NCBI GenBank assembly: GCA_038380435.1
Contig: JAWZYU010000019.1
Coordinates: 31,335,801-31,399,800, forward strand
Origin: Ryuthela nishihirai
Lineage: Eukaryota; Arthropoda; Arachnida; Araneae; Heptathelidae
Direction: 5' to 3'
Length of the DNA: 64,000 bases
The notes below the pieces were generated by a model that worked only from the letters and a program-made list of their open reading frames with translations, was not told the DNA's origin and made no database searches. The translations under genes and the position numbers were made by a program. Numbering within the stretch: the first letter of the stretch is position 1; each line of letters begins with the position of its first letter. Below, one piece after another: positions 35,116 through 46,989 of the stretch.

Positions 35116-35685
35116 TTCTCACACTACACAACATGAAAATTGCAACAAAATGAAGGAGGCAAGGTATAGTCATGCAAATCCCACCAAGCGTTTTGCTGGT
35201 TGAGAATCTGCATATGCAGTGAATGGTCGTATGGGAGGAAGACCAGATATATAGGTTGAAAATATGTCAACAAGGCCAACTAGTTCCTTTAGTAAGAGGA
35301 AGTTCAATAATCTAGAGCAGTGCTGTGCAACTAGAATGATTGCAACTTTCTTCATATGGCATAATCATGTTTTGAATGCTGTACAATATATGCTCTTATG
35401 CTGCAATTATATTAAACAAAACACAAACTTTTATATGAATAAAAGAATATGAATTATAAAGTTATATTTTCATTAATAAATTTAATTTACTTAATAAATT
35501 CACATATTTTAAGTAAAAAATTATAAGTTACTGAATTATAAATTACAGTGCATGACATTGAAATTGCCCCACCCAGAAAAAGTGAGGGGATAGGGGTGAA
35601 ACGTAGCACATACATAGCAATACAAATTGGCATACCATGATTTAATTTGCAGCCACTTACAGCGGTTAGAAGATGAGATACATAG
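35116..35685. other. Possible short Tc1-type non-autonomous element
   Basis: The ends near 35120 ('catgaaaattgcaacaaaat') and 35545-35590 ('tgacattgaaattgcccca') share an 'attgaaattgc' theme, but orientation and boundaries are unclear. No transposase is seen. Confidence 0.25.
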
Positions 35686-35828
35686 TAAGGTCCAAATGTT
35701 TCTGGCCCAAGGGTATTAAAGAGGTAATAGAATCAAACAATAATTTTTATTTTTCAATAGAATCACCCTTTATTTCAATACATTTTTTAGAATGGCTAAT
35801 TAACTTTTCTATACCACTGGATACCAGG

Positions 35829-36024
35829 AAAATTGAAGTCGGATCAGCATGGGAAAAAATTTACAAGTGATGAAGAAGTCATTTCTGCAGTTTTAGACCA
35901 TTTTAAGGACAAAAATTCAGATTATTTTTTATCTGAATTTTTGTCCTTAAAATGGTCTAAAACTGCAGAAATGACTTCTTCATCACTTGTAAATTTTTTC
36001 CCATGCTGATCCAACTTCAATTTT
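35829..36024. repeat. 94-bp-arm near-perfect hairpin in mariner 3' end
   Basis: 35829-35922 and 35931-36024 are reverse complements with one mismatch (35840 region) and an 8-bp AT spacer. The arms carry mariner transposase C-terminal sequence, once in each direction, so the palindrome arose by inverted duplication within the element. Confidence 0.95.
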
Positions 36025-36530
36025 GAAAACAAAAAATAGTCAGTAGGACTAGGTCAGAGCTGTATGGTGGGTGATTTAATTTCTGGAAACCACATTGCTG
36101 AATAGCAGCCTTCACAGCAACTGAAGTGTGCACTGGCGCATTGTCATGCAATAACCTCACTCCCCGGGACAGCTTTCCTCAGCGTTTCTCTTTGATGCTA
36201 TCCTTCAATTTGTACATTAATGATTCACCAGTAACTGTAGTATTTTGTTCCTTAAAATCGACTAGCAGAATCCCCTGAGAATCCCAAAAGATGGTGGCCA
36301 TGATCTTTTTTTGGGATTGTGTCACTTTTGCTTTTCTTGGCTGTGGGGATCCAGGATGCTACCACTCCATAGATTCCCATTTTTTTTTTTTTTCTTTTTT
36401 TTAACCATCAAATATGACAGGGAAGATTTGCCATACACAGCACCTAAACATCATTTAATTTCTGCCAGGCTTTCGCCTCCTTTCGTCAAAATTTTAATGA
36501 CCGCGCAATACTCAAGTTTAAACATTTTAA
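36025..36530 (-). pseudogene. Mariner transposase, start and end only
   Basis: Minus strand: an N-terminal 'FKLEYCAVIKILTKGGESLAEIK' type start (36451-36530) is joined, after poly-A-rich sequence near 36380, straight to the catalytic half. That half reads 'ATIFWDSQGIL' (36290), 'VRLLHDNAPVHTSVAVKAA' (36120) and 'QKLNHPPYSSDL' (36055). The centre, including the first catalytic Asp, is deleted. Confidence 0.82.
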
Positions 36531-36701
36531 AATATTGGGCAACAGCACTTCTATCTGCGACACTAGCTGGAGTGCTACTGATGCTAGAGCTGCAAAATTT
36601 TAACTGCAGTGCAACAAAACATAGTGGGGAGGGGGAGTTGCCAAAGTTAGACCTGTCAATTCTTGTTCTAACATGTTCAGGCCAGAAACTTTTGGACCTT
36701 A

Positions 36702-37799
36702 CTACGAATGTAGAACAATGTGACTGCCTCAGTAGGTGGTTGCACCTCCATGAATGGCAATACAGGCAGCAATACAATGTGACATGGAGTCATACAGGTG
36801 ATGGATATGGCCCTAAGGAATTGCACACCAAGCAGTGTTGACTTGTTCCCATAATTCATTGAGATTCCATGCCAGATGGTGAGAGGATTGCACACGTTAT
36901 GCAATGTGGTCCTATAGATTTTCTATTGGGGATAAATCTGGAGATTGTGCTAGCCATGGCAATACTTGAACATGTTGCAAACATTGTCTGGAGACCCTAG
37001 CAGTGTGTACACGGGTGTTATCATGCTGGAAAACAGGCTGCTGCATGCCTCCCAGGAACAGTAACAAAACAGGCTGCAGAACCGCTCTAATGTATCGTGC
37101 AGCTGTCGGTGTTCCCGTGATGCAGACAAGAGGTGACCTGCTGTCATATCCAAAAAGCACCCCATACCATTATGCCTGGCTGATGGTCCATACCATTATG
37201 CCAGGCTGTTTGGTGTGCTGCCGGTCACGAACAAAAGCTGGATCCGTCCTCTCGCCAGGTTGTCACCATACACAGACCCATCGATCGTCAGCACCCAGAC
37301 AGAAACGGGATTCATCACTAAACACAACAGTGTTCTATTCATAACCCCAGTTCGCGCAACTTTTGCACCAAGCCAGACGAGCGCTGTGATGGTTTGCAGT
37401 CAATGGTAGTTGACTTAACAGTTGCCTAGAGAGCAGGTGTGCCTCATGCAACCTTCGGTTTACCATTCAGGTCATTATGAGGATGTCCATGGCTGCTGAC
37501 ACAGCCCATCTAATATCACCTGCAGTGCTCTGTGGCAACAAACAAGCATGCCAAACAATGCATCTATCAAGCCATGTCTGTCGGACAGCACCAACATGCT
37601 GGAATCATCTAAGAATGTGTGAAGGTTTCAGCGTGCAATGCATGCTGGAACCTTCATTTTGTCACTGTTGAAAACAGCATCCAACAGTTCATGCATCCCG
37701 ATGAACAAGGGGAACCAAACGATGTGTAGTCCATCCAGCTTCACATAGGCCTATAATTCTTCCTCTTTCAAAAGCATCCAAATGGCAATAAATTTGCTG
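36702..37799 (-). pseudogene. Tc1-like transposase, second family, broken
   Basis: Minus strand. The N-terminus reads 'FERGRIIGLCEAGW' (37760). The first Asp block 'NTVVFSDESRFCL' follows (37330), then 'GIMVWTISQ' (37195). Next is '[18 protein letters not shown]' (37020) with the second Asp. The third-acid region '[16 protein letters not shown]' (36912-36960) is followed by a stop where Trp normally follows. Order and spacing fit a complete Tc1-type gene with a handful of disabling changes. Terminal repeats were not found with confidence. The adjacent mariner right end abuts it. Confidence 0.88.
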
Positions 37800-38176
37800 A
37801 AAGTATGTACCAGGAATTTTCGCCATTTGCTGAACAATTTTCAAGTGGAACCACCTAATCTCAACTGTTCACACAACTTCCACCTGCATAAACACAATAC
37901 CATCCCTGTTCCTTCTTGCATCTTTTATCTTTTGAGCCACACATCATTGGCTCCAGATAATCATCATTTGCATATCTCAACTGCATACACCCACCCTTCT
38001 ATTTGCATGTTTGTACGACATGTCCTTCTGAGTGGGGCACTTTCAATGTCAAGCAGTGTATATTAAAAACTAGTGTATGTGTTTTTCATTTCTCTGGAAA
38101 ATCTGGCAACTAACCACCAACTGTTGAGTCTACAGACCTGCTTTTTATACCACTACTACCTGCTTTTCTGCATTAT
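37800..38176. other. No feature recognised
   Basis: Possibly the outer flank of the Tc1-like relic. Nothing definite is seen. Confidence 0.35.
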
Positions 38177-38551
38177 TTACCTATTTCTACATGTGAATGA
38201 AAGTTTATAATTTATTTCTTTTTTGTTGAAGCTGTAGTCATTAAATATTGAGATTTGATTGGAAATGTTAAATCTATGAGAGTTGTATGCTGAAGTTTGA
38301 AAGTAAGCTTGGGTTTCTAAAAATTGTGAATTTTTGTTATTTTGTTTGTGTAAATATGTAAATGTAGTAGTTGTAATTACATTGTTTTCATTTAATGCCT
38401 TTTTGGCTAATGAGTCTGCTTGCTCATTACCAGTTATGCCATAAGTGTTTGTGTTTGGGTAAAATTCCACAATTATTCTAAATATTTTCAAAATATGTAA
38501 AAGTTTGTAGCCCCCAAACATATGAGAATGTCTGTAGCTAAAAAAAAGCAT
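38177..38551 (-). pseudogene. RNase H fragment of a different LINE
   Basis: The minus-strand frame contains 'YGITGNEQADSLAKKAL', the C-terminal signature of the RNase H domain carried by Jockey/I-type non-LTR elements. The RTE-like LINE in this window has no RNase H, so this is another family. The remaining 60 residues are Asn-rich and unrecognised. Confidence 0.75.
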
Positions 38552-38710
38552 TGAGAATGAAAATCATGAATTTCAAGAACAATGGGAGGGTGAGTATTTG
38601 TTTACCATGCTTAAAGGAAAACTGTGCTGTTTGATTTGTTCTCAGACTGTAGCAGTTAACAAAGAATATAATTTTAAGAGACATTATACTTCTTTACATA
38701 AACAAAGTAT

Positions 38711-40030
38711 TTGAATTATACAGGAGAATATACAATCACTTTTTTAGTAAAGAATTTGAAAAGTCAATTTACAAAGCAAAGGAATATATTTACATCTGTA
38801 ACAAAAATTCAAGAGGCATCTGTAATCGCCTCATTTGTCATTTCTAAAAGAATAGCTAAGACAAAGAAACCATTCACTGATAGAAATTTAATTAAAAATT
38901 GTGCTATTGGCATGACTAAAACTTTTGGTGAAGACAAACTAGTTAAAAAGTTTTGAAGTGTTTTACTTTCACATTAAACTATAGGCAACCATGTGGCAGA
39001 GACAGGCAAACTAGAAAAGGTAATTTAGGACTACTCTTATTTTCCTATGGCATTAGATGAGTCTACCGATGTGTTTGATATCAGTCAAATGCTAATATTT
39101 ATTAAAATAGTAGATAAAATCCACTATAACAGAATGTGGTGGTTTCAACAAAGGCACTGCCAGTGTAACTAATGGAGCTAAATGTAAGCCTGGGGAAAAT
39201 ATTGGACTTGATGGTTTGTTGAAAAGAAATGGAATCAAATCTCAAATGTTACATTGCATTGTACACCAACAAGCATTATATGGGTGTTCACTGGGACTAT
39301 CTAATACAATGGACAAGATAATGAAAATAACAAATTTAATAAGGGGCGGAAACTGTGCTCTTATGCATAAAAAATTCGAAACTTCTTTAGATGAACTTAA
39401 TGCCAAATATGTGACTAGCTTCTGCACAACTGAATACACTGGTTGAGTGTTGGAAAATGTTTAGTAAGGTTTTACACTCTTTGAACAGAACTTTCTTTTT
39501 TTATTGGAAGAAATAAAATGTGATACTGATCTAACTAAAAGTTTCAGTGAAACTAAGTCCTAGGACTAGTAAGTCTTAGGAAAGTTAGTAAGCTACGGAA
39601 AGTGACATCGCTGACATCACATAGCATTTGAATGCATTATATATTGCTCTGCAAGGGAAAGGTCAAAATATCTGTAATCTTTAGTCATGTAGATGGTTTT
39701 CATAAGCTGGCATTATTAAAATCAAACCTAGAAAGAAACGGTTTGACTCACTTCAAATCCTGCAAGGAGCTTTCTGATGAAATGACAATACTTGGTGAAA
39801 CTATAGTTTTTAAAGCATTTGTTCCTCAGCTCGACACTCCTATTAAGAATTTTGAAGACAGGTATAAACAATTTGATGAACTCAAACCAAACCCTGTTTA
39901 TCATATGGAATTATGTGAGCTTCAAGCAGATGAATTTATCAGAGCTTGATCAGAAACTGGAGCAGAATAGTTTGAACTTTTTTCCACTGAGAAATGTGAT
40001 TTGAGACAGTGATACAAAACTGAGGCAGCA
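38711..40030 (+). pseudogene. hAT-type transposase (ZBED5/GTF2IRD2-like), broken
   Basis: Pieces in order: 38711-38956 ('ASFVISKRIAKTKKPFT', the 'IAK..KPFT' N-terminal block). Then a shifted stretch near 39050 ('ALDESTDVFDISQMLIFIK', the hAT first Asp block 'DESTD'). Then 39216-39446 ('MLHCIVHQQALYG', the 'HC..H..AL' block). Then 39632-39949 ('GKVKISVIFSHVDGF', 'KAFVPQLDTPIKNFEDRY'). This order is that of the hAT-derived ZBED5, GTF2IRD2 and SCAND3-like proteins. Stops and shifts separate each piece. It is a transposon relic, not a domesticated gene. Confidence 0.8.
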
Positions 40031-40214
40031 ACATCAGTTTTATTAAGCTAATGTAATATTTAACTCTTATTAAATAATATGAGTCAGTGTTGGCCACTTT
40101 GCCTTGAAGGTCACATTTGATTATTCAACTAGAAGGACATATATCACCTCTGGTGCATATGAGAATCTCGTTTTCAAAGAGAAAGAAGTTTTTCCTTCAC
40201 CTACTGTTTCAATG

Positions 40215-41400
40215 CTTAAAAGTTTTAATTTGAGCTAGCGGATGATGGGAAAAATGCAAATAGTATTTCATTAGTATTTATACAACATAAAAGTATTAGT
40301 CTTTTAATTCTTATATCTAAAAAGTTGCATTTCCCACAACTCTCTCAAAAAAGTGGATAGATTATTGCTATCAGTGGAAGATCTCTTAAAAACTACCACT
40401 AATTTTGCAAATTTTTATTCCGTACATATTATTTGTAAAACTCTATAACTACTCTGCTGTTTCATCATTTCAGTGATCTGCAAAGATATATATATATTAA
40501 AACTACTAAGTATTTGAAAAATGCAAATTACATTTCATTGGTACCAATCAAACTATAATAATAAATTCTAATATCATTTTCATTGTTTCTAATTGAAACT
40601 TCATGACATTCACATTCCACCACCAAAATTTCATATTTCTATCATTAATACCTCATTGCAATATCTGTTTGAAATTTTGGAATTTTCAATCTCTTTCACC
40701 ATTAATGGGCACAATTATAGAGTTCGAGAGATTCCAAAAGTGCAAATCATAACATTTTATAAATTCCTATCTAATCCTAAAAAAGATTTTTTCATTTATC
40801 TTGAAATACAAACAATTATCTGCTAAAACAAAAAATTGTGTTTTTCCACCCAGGGATTTAAGAGGTTAATTCATTGTTGCCAATGGAAACATCATGGGCA
40901 TTCATATTCCACCACCAAAATTTAAAATTTCTAGCTTAAATACGTCATTTGTAATATTTGTTTAAACTTTTGGAATTTGCAAATTTTTCCACAGTTAGAG
41001 GGTGCAATCATAGTTTTCAGAAGATTTAAAAAGTGTGAATCAAAATATTTTATCAATTCCTATCTAACCCAAAAAGAATTTTTCATTTATCTCTAAAAAT
41101 AAACAGTTATCTGCTAAAACTTAAAAGTATGTTTTCCCACCCCCTCTGGGTCTAAGGGGTCAATTATTGTTAGCAATGAAAACTTTGTGACCTTCACATT
41201 CCACCACCAAAATTTCAAATTTCTAGCATAAACACATCGTTTGCAATATTCATTTGAAATTTTGGAATTTTCAACTTTTTCCACCACTACAGGGTGTAAT
41301 TATACAGCTTTAGAAAGATTCAGAAAGTGCATATCATAATATTTCATCAATGCCTATCCAACACAAAAAGAATTTTTAATTTATCACTGTAAACAAAAAA
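40215..41400 (+). repeat. Tandem array of ~290-bp repeat family (array 3)
   Basis: Four units in plus orientation. Marker block 'gggcacaattatag' at 40706 recurs as 'gggtgcaatcatag' near 40998 and 'gggtgtaattatac' near 41291, a period of about 291 bp. The best-preserved units share blocks such as 'cattccaccaccaaaatttc'. It sits in host intron 3 just downstream of the hAT relic. Confidence 0.85.
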
Positions 41401-41446
41401 GTTTAATGTCTACAGACAGACATACACACAACAAAGTGAAATTATT

Positions 41447-41471
41447 ATCTCGTTTTCAAAGAAAACGAGAT
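41447..41471. repeat. Short palindrome at array end
   Basis: 'atctcgttttc', aaa, 'gaaaacgagat': 11-bp perfect arms. A related half-site 'aatctcgttttcaaag' stands near the left edge of the same array (40165-40180). Confidence 0.85.
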
Positions 41472-42095
41472 AAAAACTGATGATTTACAGAAGTCCAATT
41501 ACAATTTTTCTGCCATAATAACACTGCACTACCATTTCTAGTTTTCCTTAAAACTCCTATAAAAGCTTTGCTTTTCTAAGACAGACATTGTATGTTTGTC
41601 AAACGCATGTTCAGTAGCAAGAACAGATTTACCAGCAACAAAAATTGAATGAACAATATAGCAATTCCACCCATTTTCCTAATAACAGATATTTAGCCAA
41701 AGAGTCAATAGGACAATGATTGAGAACTAATTCAGGCACCCTTGTGCTACTATAATAATTTCAATTAAAACAGCTTTATATATACTAGAAGTGGGAAAAT
41801 ATAAGATTTTTTTTTTTTTGAGCATGTGGTCACATAAGTTTCAACAAAGGAGATTGGAAAAGTATTTGCATAGTTTAAAATCTTTATTATATGTAAAAAT
41901 AAACCATTATTCAGTTTGCTTGAAGATGTTATTGCACTAAAGTGACTTGTTACATAAATCCTTGTCAAATAAGCACTTGTTGATAATTACATGAAAATGA
42001 CATGAAGAAAAATATACACATGAGCATAAATATATTTACATAGAACAACAAAATCAAGATAATTTCTTTTTCAAAAAACAAACTTTTCAACTTAC
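41472..42095. other. No feature recognised
   Basis: Intron 3 sequence up to the exon 3 donor. Nothing coding. The part 42001-42095 is the source of a copied segment found at 43928. Confidence 0.5.
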
Positions 42096-42330
42096 TATCT
42101 CCATAGGATTTACTCTGACGAATGGATGCCACAGAATGAAGAACTTGGTCCCGCAAAACATTAAATTTTTGATGAGCTACTGAAAAACGTTTATTTGTTG
42201 CATTTAAAGCAGCTTCATCCCCAACATCACCTGGACAATCTATTGGCAGCATTAAAGGTGCATCATCAACTGCTTCTTCAGACAAATCTACATCTATAGG
42301 TGACCTGGCTAATAATCCACTCTGTTGGTG
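42096..42330 (-). CDS. TBC1D2: Host gene exon 3 (linker), TBC1D2-like
   Basis: Residues 210-288. The acceptor 'attattttag' ends at 42331 and the donor GTAAGT starts at 42095. It begins in phase 0 and leaves one base (A). The peptide starts polar, has an acidic stretch ('DLSEEAVDDAPLMLPIDCPGD'), then a helical basic part ('SVAHQKFNVLRDQVLHS'). No domain is recognised. It lies where the linker between the PH domain and coiled coil of TBC1D2-type proteins is expected. The open frame continues past the donor only by chance. Confidence 0.82.
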
Positions 42331-43103
42331 CTAAAATAATTAGCAGAATTAACTATTCATACAAAATATTGATTCTTATGTCTAAGTAACAATTTTTAAT
42401 AAATTAGTTCAAAATTCTCATTTATAGCAATGGCAAAGAATGCATGTCAACTTGAGAAGAACTGAGGCAGTGAGACTGCACAATTGATGCACTGACATTA
42501 GCCAAATGAGTTGTCAATCACTTGTCAATTAACCAGTGATCTATGAACTGATAATTCAATCAACCAATGGACTATGAGAACCACTGCTGTGTCAGATTCA
42601 TAGTTTCAATTTCCTCATTTTTTCCATAGTTGCCACACTGATTTTGCTACTAAATTTTCTCAGATATAAGCATTCCAGAAAATATATTCCGAACATTCTA
42701 CTGTAGAGAGGAAGGTTTCGAGGCTCTAATTTTCAAGAACTTTCTAAAAAATGTTATTCAAAAGTCCTCAAGAGCAGAGGTTATAATCCCATAATCTCTC
42801 CCACCATCACAACCACTCTTGGGAATGTCACTGCTTCCAGGCATCCTAAAGTTTAAAATTAGACACAAAAGGCTTATAACATGCATTCTTCAAATACCAC
42901 AGTATCATAAATACTTGGGATATTTTTCATTACTTTCACATCTACTTATCACTATACTTGCTTTCTGTTAAACACATCAAATATTCAATAATTACACTGC
43001 CTAGACAGAAAATAGGTCTATGCTATTCCAATGGAAAGTCAAATTTGATGTACTGTAATTTCTAAAATAAATTTTTTGGAATAAAAAATAAAATATAGTA
43101 TAT
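42331..43103. other. No feature recognised
   Basis: Intron 2 sequence between exon 3 and LINE copy 3. Nothing is seen. Confidence 0.45.
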
Positions 43104-43927
43104 AATGGTAGCTAGATATACACTGGAAGGAGAGCTGTATACCAATCCCCAGTGATGATGCACAGAACCAACCAGGTCTAGCACCTAATGTCTGACTCCA
43201 CCTTCTCATGGTGCAAACCATTAGTACCTTTCAAAAGAGATATTTTTCTCTGGGAGAGAATGGAAGGGGAGGGCTGACAGATCAGTTTGGTCTATTGAAT
43301 AGCTCTGGTCATCTATGCATCTGTGGCCACTGTTTTTTTCTGCCCTGCTGAGGGGTGGTCAACTTCACAGAGTCCTGGTGCTGATCATTTATACCCACTG
43401 GAGAGGTTTATGGTTTTGAGTTTGATTACAGATCCTGAACTTGTTGTATTAGTGGGCTTCTGTTGAGCAAAAATCTGCCACTGCATCTTCTGTTTGCCTC
43501 TGGACTGCCAGGCCTAAGTGATCAGAGGCACAGGATACCTTATATTAGCTGGTGGATAATCCTGATCAAAGGCACAGGATAACTTATATTAGCTGGTGAA
43601 TAATCCTGATCAGAGGCCATTGCAGATACCTGAACCCTCACTTAGCTAGTTGGGCATCACCAATCCTACACTGGAGTAATGTGTCTCAGCAGGCAGGTCA
43701 GTTTCTATCTAGTTTCTGGTTTTTGAAAAGGTGGTGCCTGAAGTTCCTACCAGCATGGGTGGCTTCAGCCTACAGCAGTGGGGGCCATGCCTACAATTAG
43801 GGGGGGGGGGGGCTGTTTGATATTGTTGGCCCTAATTATCTCAATAAACCTAGTGTCTTCAAAAATCCTACTAATCATTTTCTCTCTGCGGGTACATGGA
43901 ATATGAGGACATTGCAGAGATTATTTT

Positions 43928-44100
43928 CATGAGGAAAATATACACACGAGCATAAATATATTTGCATAGAGCAACAAAAATCAGGATAATTTCTTTTTCA
44001 AAAAACAAACTTTTCAACTTACTATCTCCATATGATTGCAGAGAAACATCCTCACAGCCCCCCTAATTGTAGGCATGGCTCCACTACTGTAGGCATATAT
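43928..44100 (+). other. Filler insertion copied from host exon 3/intron border
   Basis: 43928-44036 is nearly identical to 42001-42109. That source spans the last 14 bases of host exon 3 (in gene sense), its splice donor and intron sequence. It is followed by 44056-44085, an inverted copy of LINE sequence lying at 43770-43803. The LINE then resumes at 44101. Confidence 0.88.
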
Positions 44101-45726
44101 TGCAGAGAACATCCTCACTCATGAATTCCTGCATTATAACCTGGATATTCTGGGTTTGTAAGAAACCTGATGGATATGCAAGGGTTAGATACTTAAAAGT
44201 TATTTTAAATTTCTCTTTCAGGGAGGGAAGCAGCTCTAAAGTATAAGTTAGCTTCTCAGCAGACATGCCAGTGATGATCTTCTTGGATATGATTACATTA
44301 ATGAAAGATTATTTACAGCTAATTTATAACTAAGATTAAAAACTTGAATACTATCTGCTGTTATGACCCCATAGAGAACTCTGATGAGGGCAAGAAAGAT
44401 TATTTTACAAACAACTTCAGGATATTTTGAATTCTGTCAAGAAAGGAGATAATACTCCTTTCTTGACTAGCTAGGTTACTTCATGCTAAAGTTAGCACTG
44501 ACTCTGACCTTTGGTCAGGGGTGTTAGAGGCCCTTTTAGCATGGGGAGTTCAAATAGTAATGGGGAACATCTCCTGTAGGTAAGTAAACTTAACTGTTTG
44601 TGAAAATAACACATGTTACAAACACTGGGACATTTATACATAATGTGGGTTTCATCTGATGGGTTGTATAGGAATATGATTGATTATACATTAACAGGAA
44701 ATTGTCTAAATTTGTTAGGAATACCAATACAGATCATATAAGGGAGCCAAAAATTGAGTCTGACCAATACCTAGTCAAAAGTGTCTTACAACTGAAGCTT
44801 AAGAAATGTTATATTTAAAAGAATTACCTTTGACAATGAAGCTCTGAAAGATCCAGATATAGCTAATCCAGACATAGCTAAAGCATATCATATTCAGCTA
44901 CTTAGTCATTATAACAATCATGGTTCACTTACTACTGAAGTTGGGAAAGAATGAGATCAGTTTAAACAGGCCTGAAACCAATCGTACTGTTTTGGGTAAA
45001 AAGGAACAGAGAGGAAACAAAGCTATTTGAGTGATAAGACTGTGGAGCTTATTTCTTAAAGAATGAATTGCAGGAATAATTTGAATCAACACCCTACTAG
45101 TCCTAACAGACAGCATTAAAAAGAGCTTAATAAACGTGTAACTGATAAGAATCTTTGGCTTGATAGCATGGCTGACAAAGACAAGGAAGCAATTAGACAC
45201 CACAACAGCAGAGAGCTGTACCAGATAGTTAATGATTTGTGTGGTAGAAAATGGACAGGTATACAGGGATTGAAGGATAAACAAGGTAAGTTATAGAAGG
45301 TGAGTATTCTGTCATAGCTAGGTGGGCTGAACATTTCAGTGATGTTCTAAACAATGTGGGTAGTTCTACTCCCATTGTTTGTAATGATAATAAATGCACT
45401 ACTGGCTTTAATGTTGGCCCTATAACACAATCTGATGTTATTTTGGCTATTTCTAAACTTAAACTACATTAATCCCCAAGGGTAGATGAAATTACTAATG
45501 AAAAATTTTGATCTGAAAATGTTTTGGTTAATACATGGATGACTGAAATTTTGAATTTTTTTTATGATAAAGGTGTTGTTCCTAAGGATTTTACTAGAGC
45601 TATTATTAACACTATTTTTAAAAAAGGGGATCATAGTTCTTGTGATAATTATAAGGGAATTAGTTTCCTTTCTGTTCCAGGTAAAGTTATTTGCATGATT
45701 ATGCTCAATAGAATTAATAATTTCTA

Positions 45727-45790
45727 TTAAGTATATATATGATAATATTCTATTAAGTATATATAATATTCTATTAAGTATATATGTTGA
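45727..45790 (+). repeat. Short tandem triplication inside LINE copy 3
   Basis: 'attctattaagtatatat' type unit repeated three times with small length differences. It is absent from the other LINE copies. Confidence 0.85.
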
Positions 45791-46989
45791 TGGACAACTG
45801 TTTGATGAACAGTGTGAATTTGGAAGTGGTAGGGGATGTATTGATCAAATATTTTCACTTAGGCAGAATCTTGAGAAATGTTTAGAGTTTCAAAAACTTG
45901 TGGTTACTAACTATGTAGATTTCAAAAAGGCTTTTGACTCTGTTGATCGACGTAATTTGTGGTTGATTGTTAGATCATATGGAATACCTGACAAGTTGTT
46001 AGTATAATAAAAGTTCTCTATAATAACACTGAGTTGTGTGCGAGTTGGTAAGGCTTGTAGCAACTGGTTTAGCATTACTCTGGTCAACTAGTGTGCATTT
46101 TGTTCCCTTTTCTCTTTAGTTGGTTATTGATTTTGTGATGCAAAATTCTTTGGAAGGAAAAAATTTTGACCTTAAATGGTCTAGAGATTTCAAAATTTCT
46201 TATTTTGATTATGCAGATGATTTGACCCTATTGGCTAATGATGCTGATGAGATGAATTTGTTCATTAGGGACGTTGATGAGACTGGTAATATGGTAGGTT
46301 TGGTAATAAACAGAGAAAAAACTAAAGTGATGAAAATTGGTCAGGTAGATGGTGTTTTAGCTGCTTTCAATGGTTGTACTCTTGAGCAAGTATCTCAGTT
46401 TAATTATCTTGCGAGCTACTTAACAGATACTGGTGATGTGCAAGCATGAGATAAAGAGAAGAATGGGGAGAAGAATCTTTGGAGAGTGTAGAAAAATAGG
46501 TATATACACCTAAAGACTAAAATTAGGCTGTATAATAGTTTGGTTCTTTCTAGGTTAGTTATTATGGTAGAGAAACTTGCACTCTTTGTAAGCAAAATAA
46601 CAGGAAACTTGATGTCTTTGATTCTAGATACTTATGCAGTATCTTGGGCATTATGTGGTTTCACTTTGAAAGTAATGATGAAGGCAGGCAAAAGACTAGG
46701 CAATCTCCTTTGAGCAATGTATTGTGCAAAGGGAGATTGCGTTGGTTTGGCCATGTTACCATATGCATAGTGATAAATTGATTAATAGTATTATGAACAG
46801 TGTGTGTTTAAAGACCTCGGGAAAAGGGGGAGACCTAGGATGTGAAGGGCAGACAATGTCAAACAGACCTTTCTAGAATTGGCTTACAGTGGCCAAATGC
46901 AGCAGCTGTAGCTCAGTAAAGACATGTTTGGAGACAAAATTTGCACAATATGGTTGAACCTCCATAGTCCATGGCTATATGAGGATTTT

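Larger units (their letters stand above)
35686..36701 (-). mobile_element. Mariner element, internally deleted, with TIRs
   Basis: 'taaggtccaaatgtttctgg' at 35686 and the complement of 36680-36701 are matching terminal repeats. 1016 bp lie between them, about 300 short of full length, even with extra inverted sequence added at the left end (35829-36024). Confidence 0.88.
43860..46975 (+). pseudogene. LINE endonuclease/reverse transcriptase, heavily decayed
   Basis: Recognisable fragments are an endonuclease region 43870-44780 in many frames, and the frame 45524-45730 ('FKKGDHSSCDNYKGISFLSV'). Next is a 'YVDFKKAFDSVDR' block (45917), then 46120-46449 containing 'FDYADDLTLLAND' (YADD intact) and 'FNYLASYLTD'. 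C-terminal traces run to 46970. Dozens of disabling changes make this the oldest LINE copy here. Confidence 0.88.
43104..46989 (+). mobile_element. RTE-like LINE, copy 3 (oldest, with filler insertion)
   Basis: It begins at the same 5' position as copy 4 ('aatggtagctag') and runs to 'ctccatagtccatggct', then a degraded 'gtat' tail. It is much more diverged than the other copies and riddled with small indels. Long G run at 43801-43811. A foreign segment sits at 43928-44100, and an AT-rich triplicated segment at 45727-45790. Confidence 0.9.

Noticed and set aside
38711..40030. Domesticated ZBED5/GTF2IRD2-like gene
   Set aside because: The coding order is preserved but broken by many stops and shifts, so it is a transposon relic.
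40215..41400. CRISPR-like array
   Set aside because: The repeat unit is about 290 bp with no short repeat/spacer alternation, in a eukaryotic intron. It is a tandem repeat.
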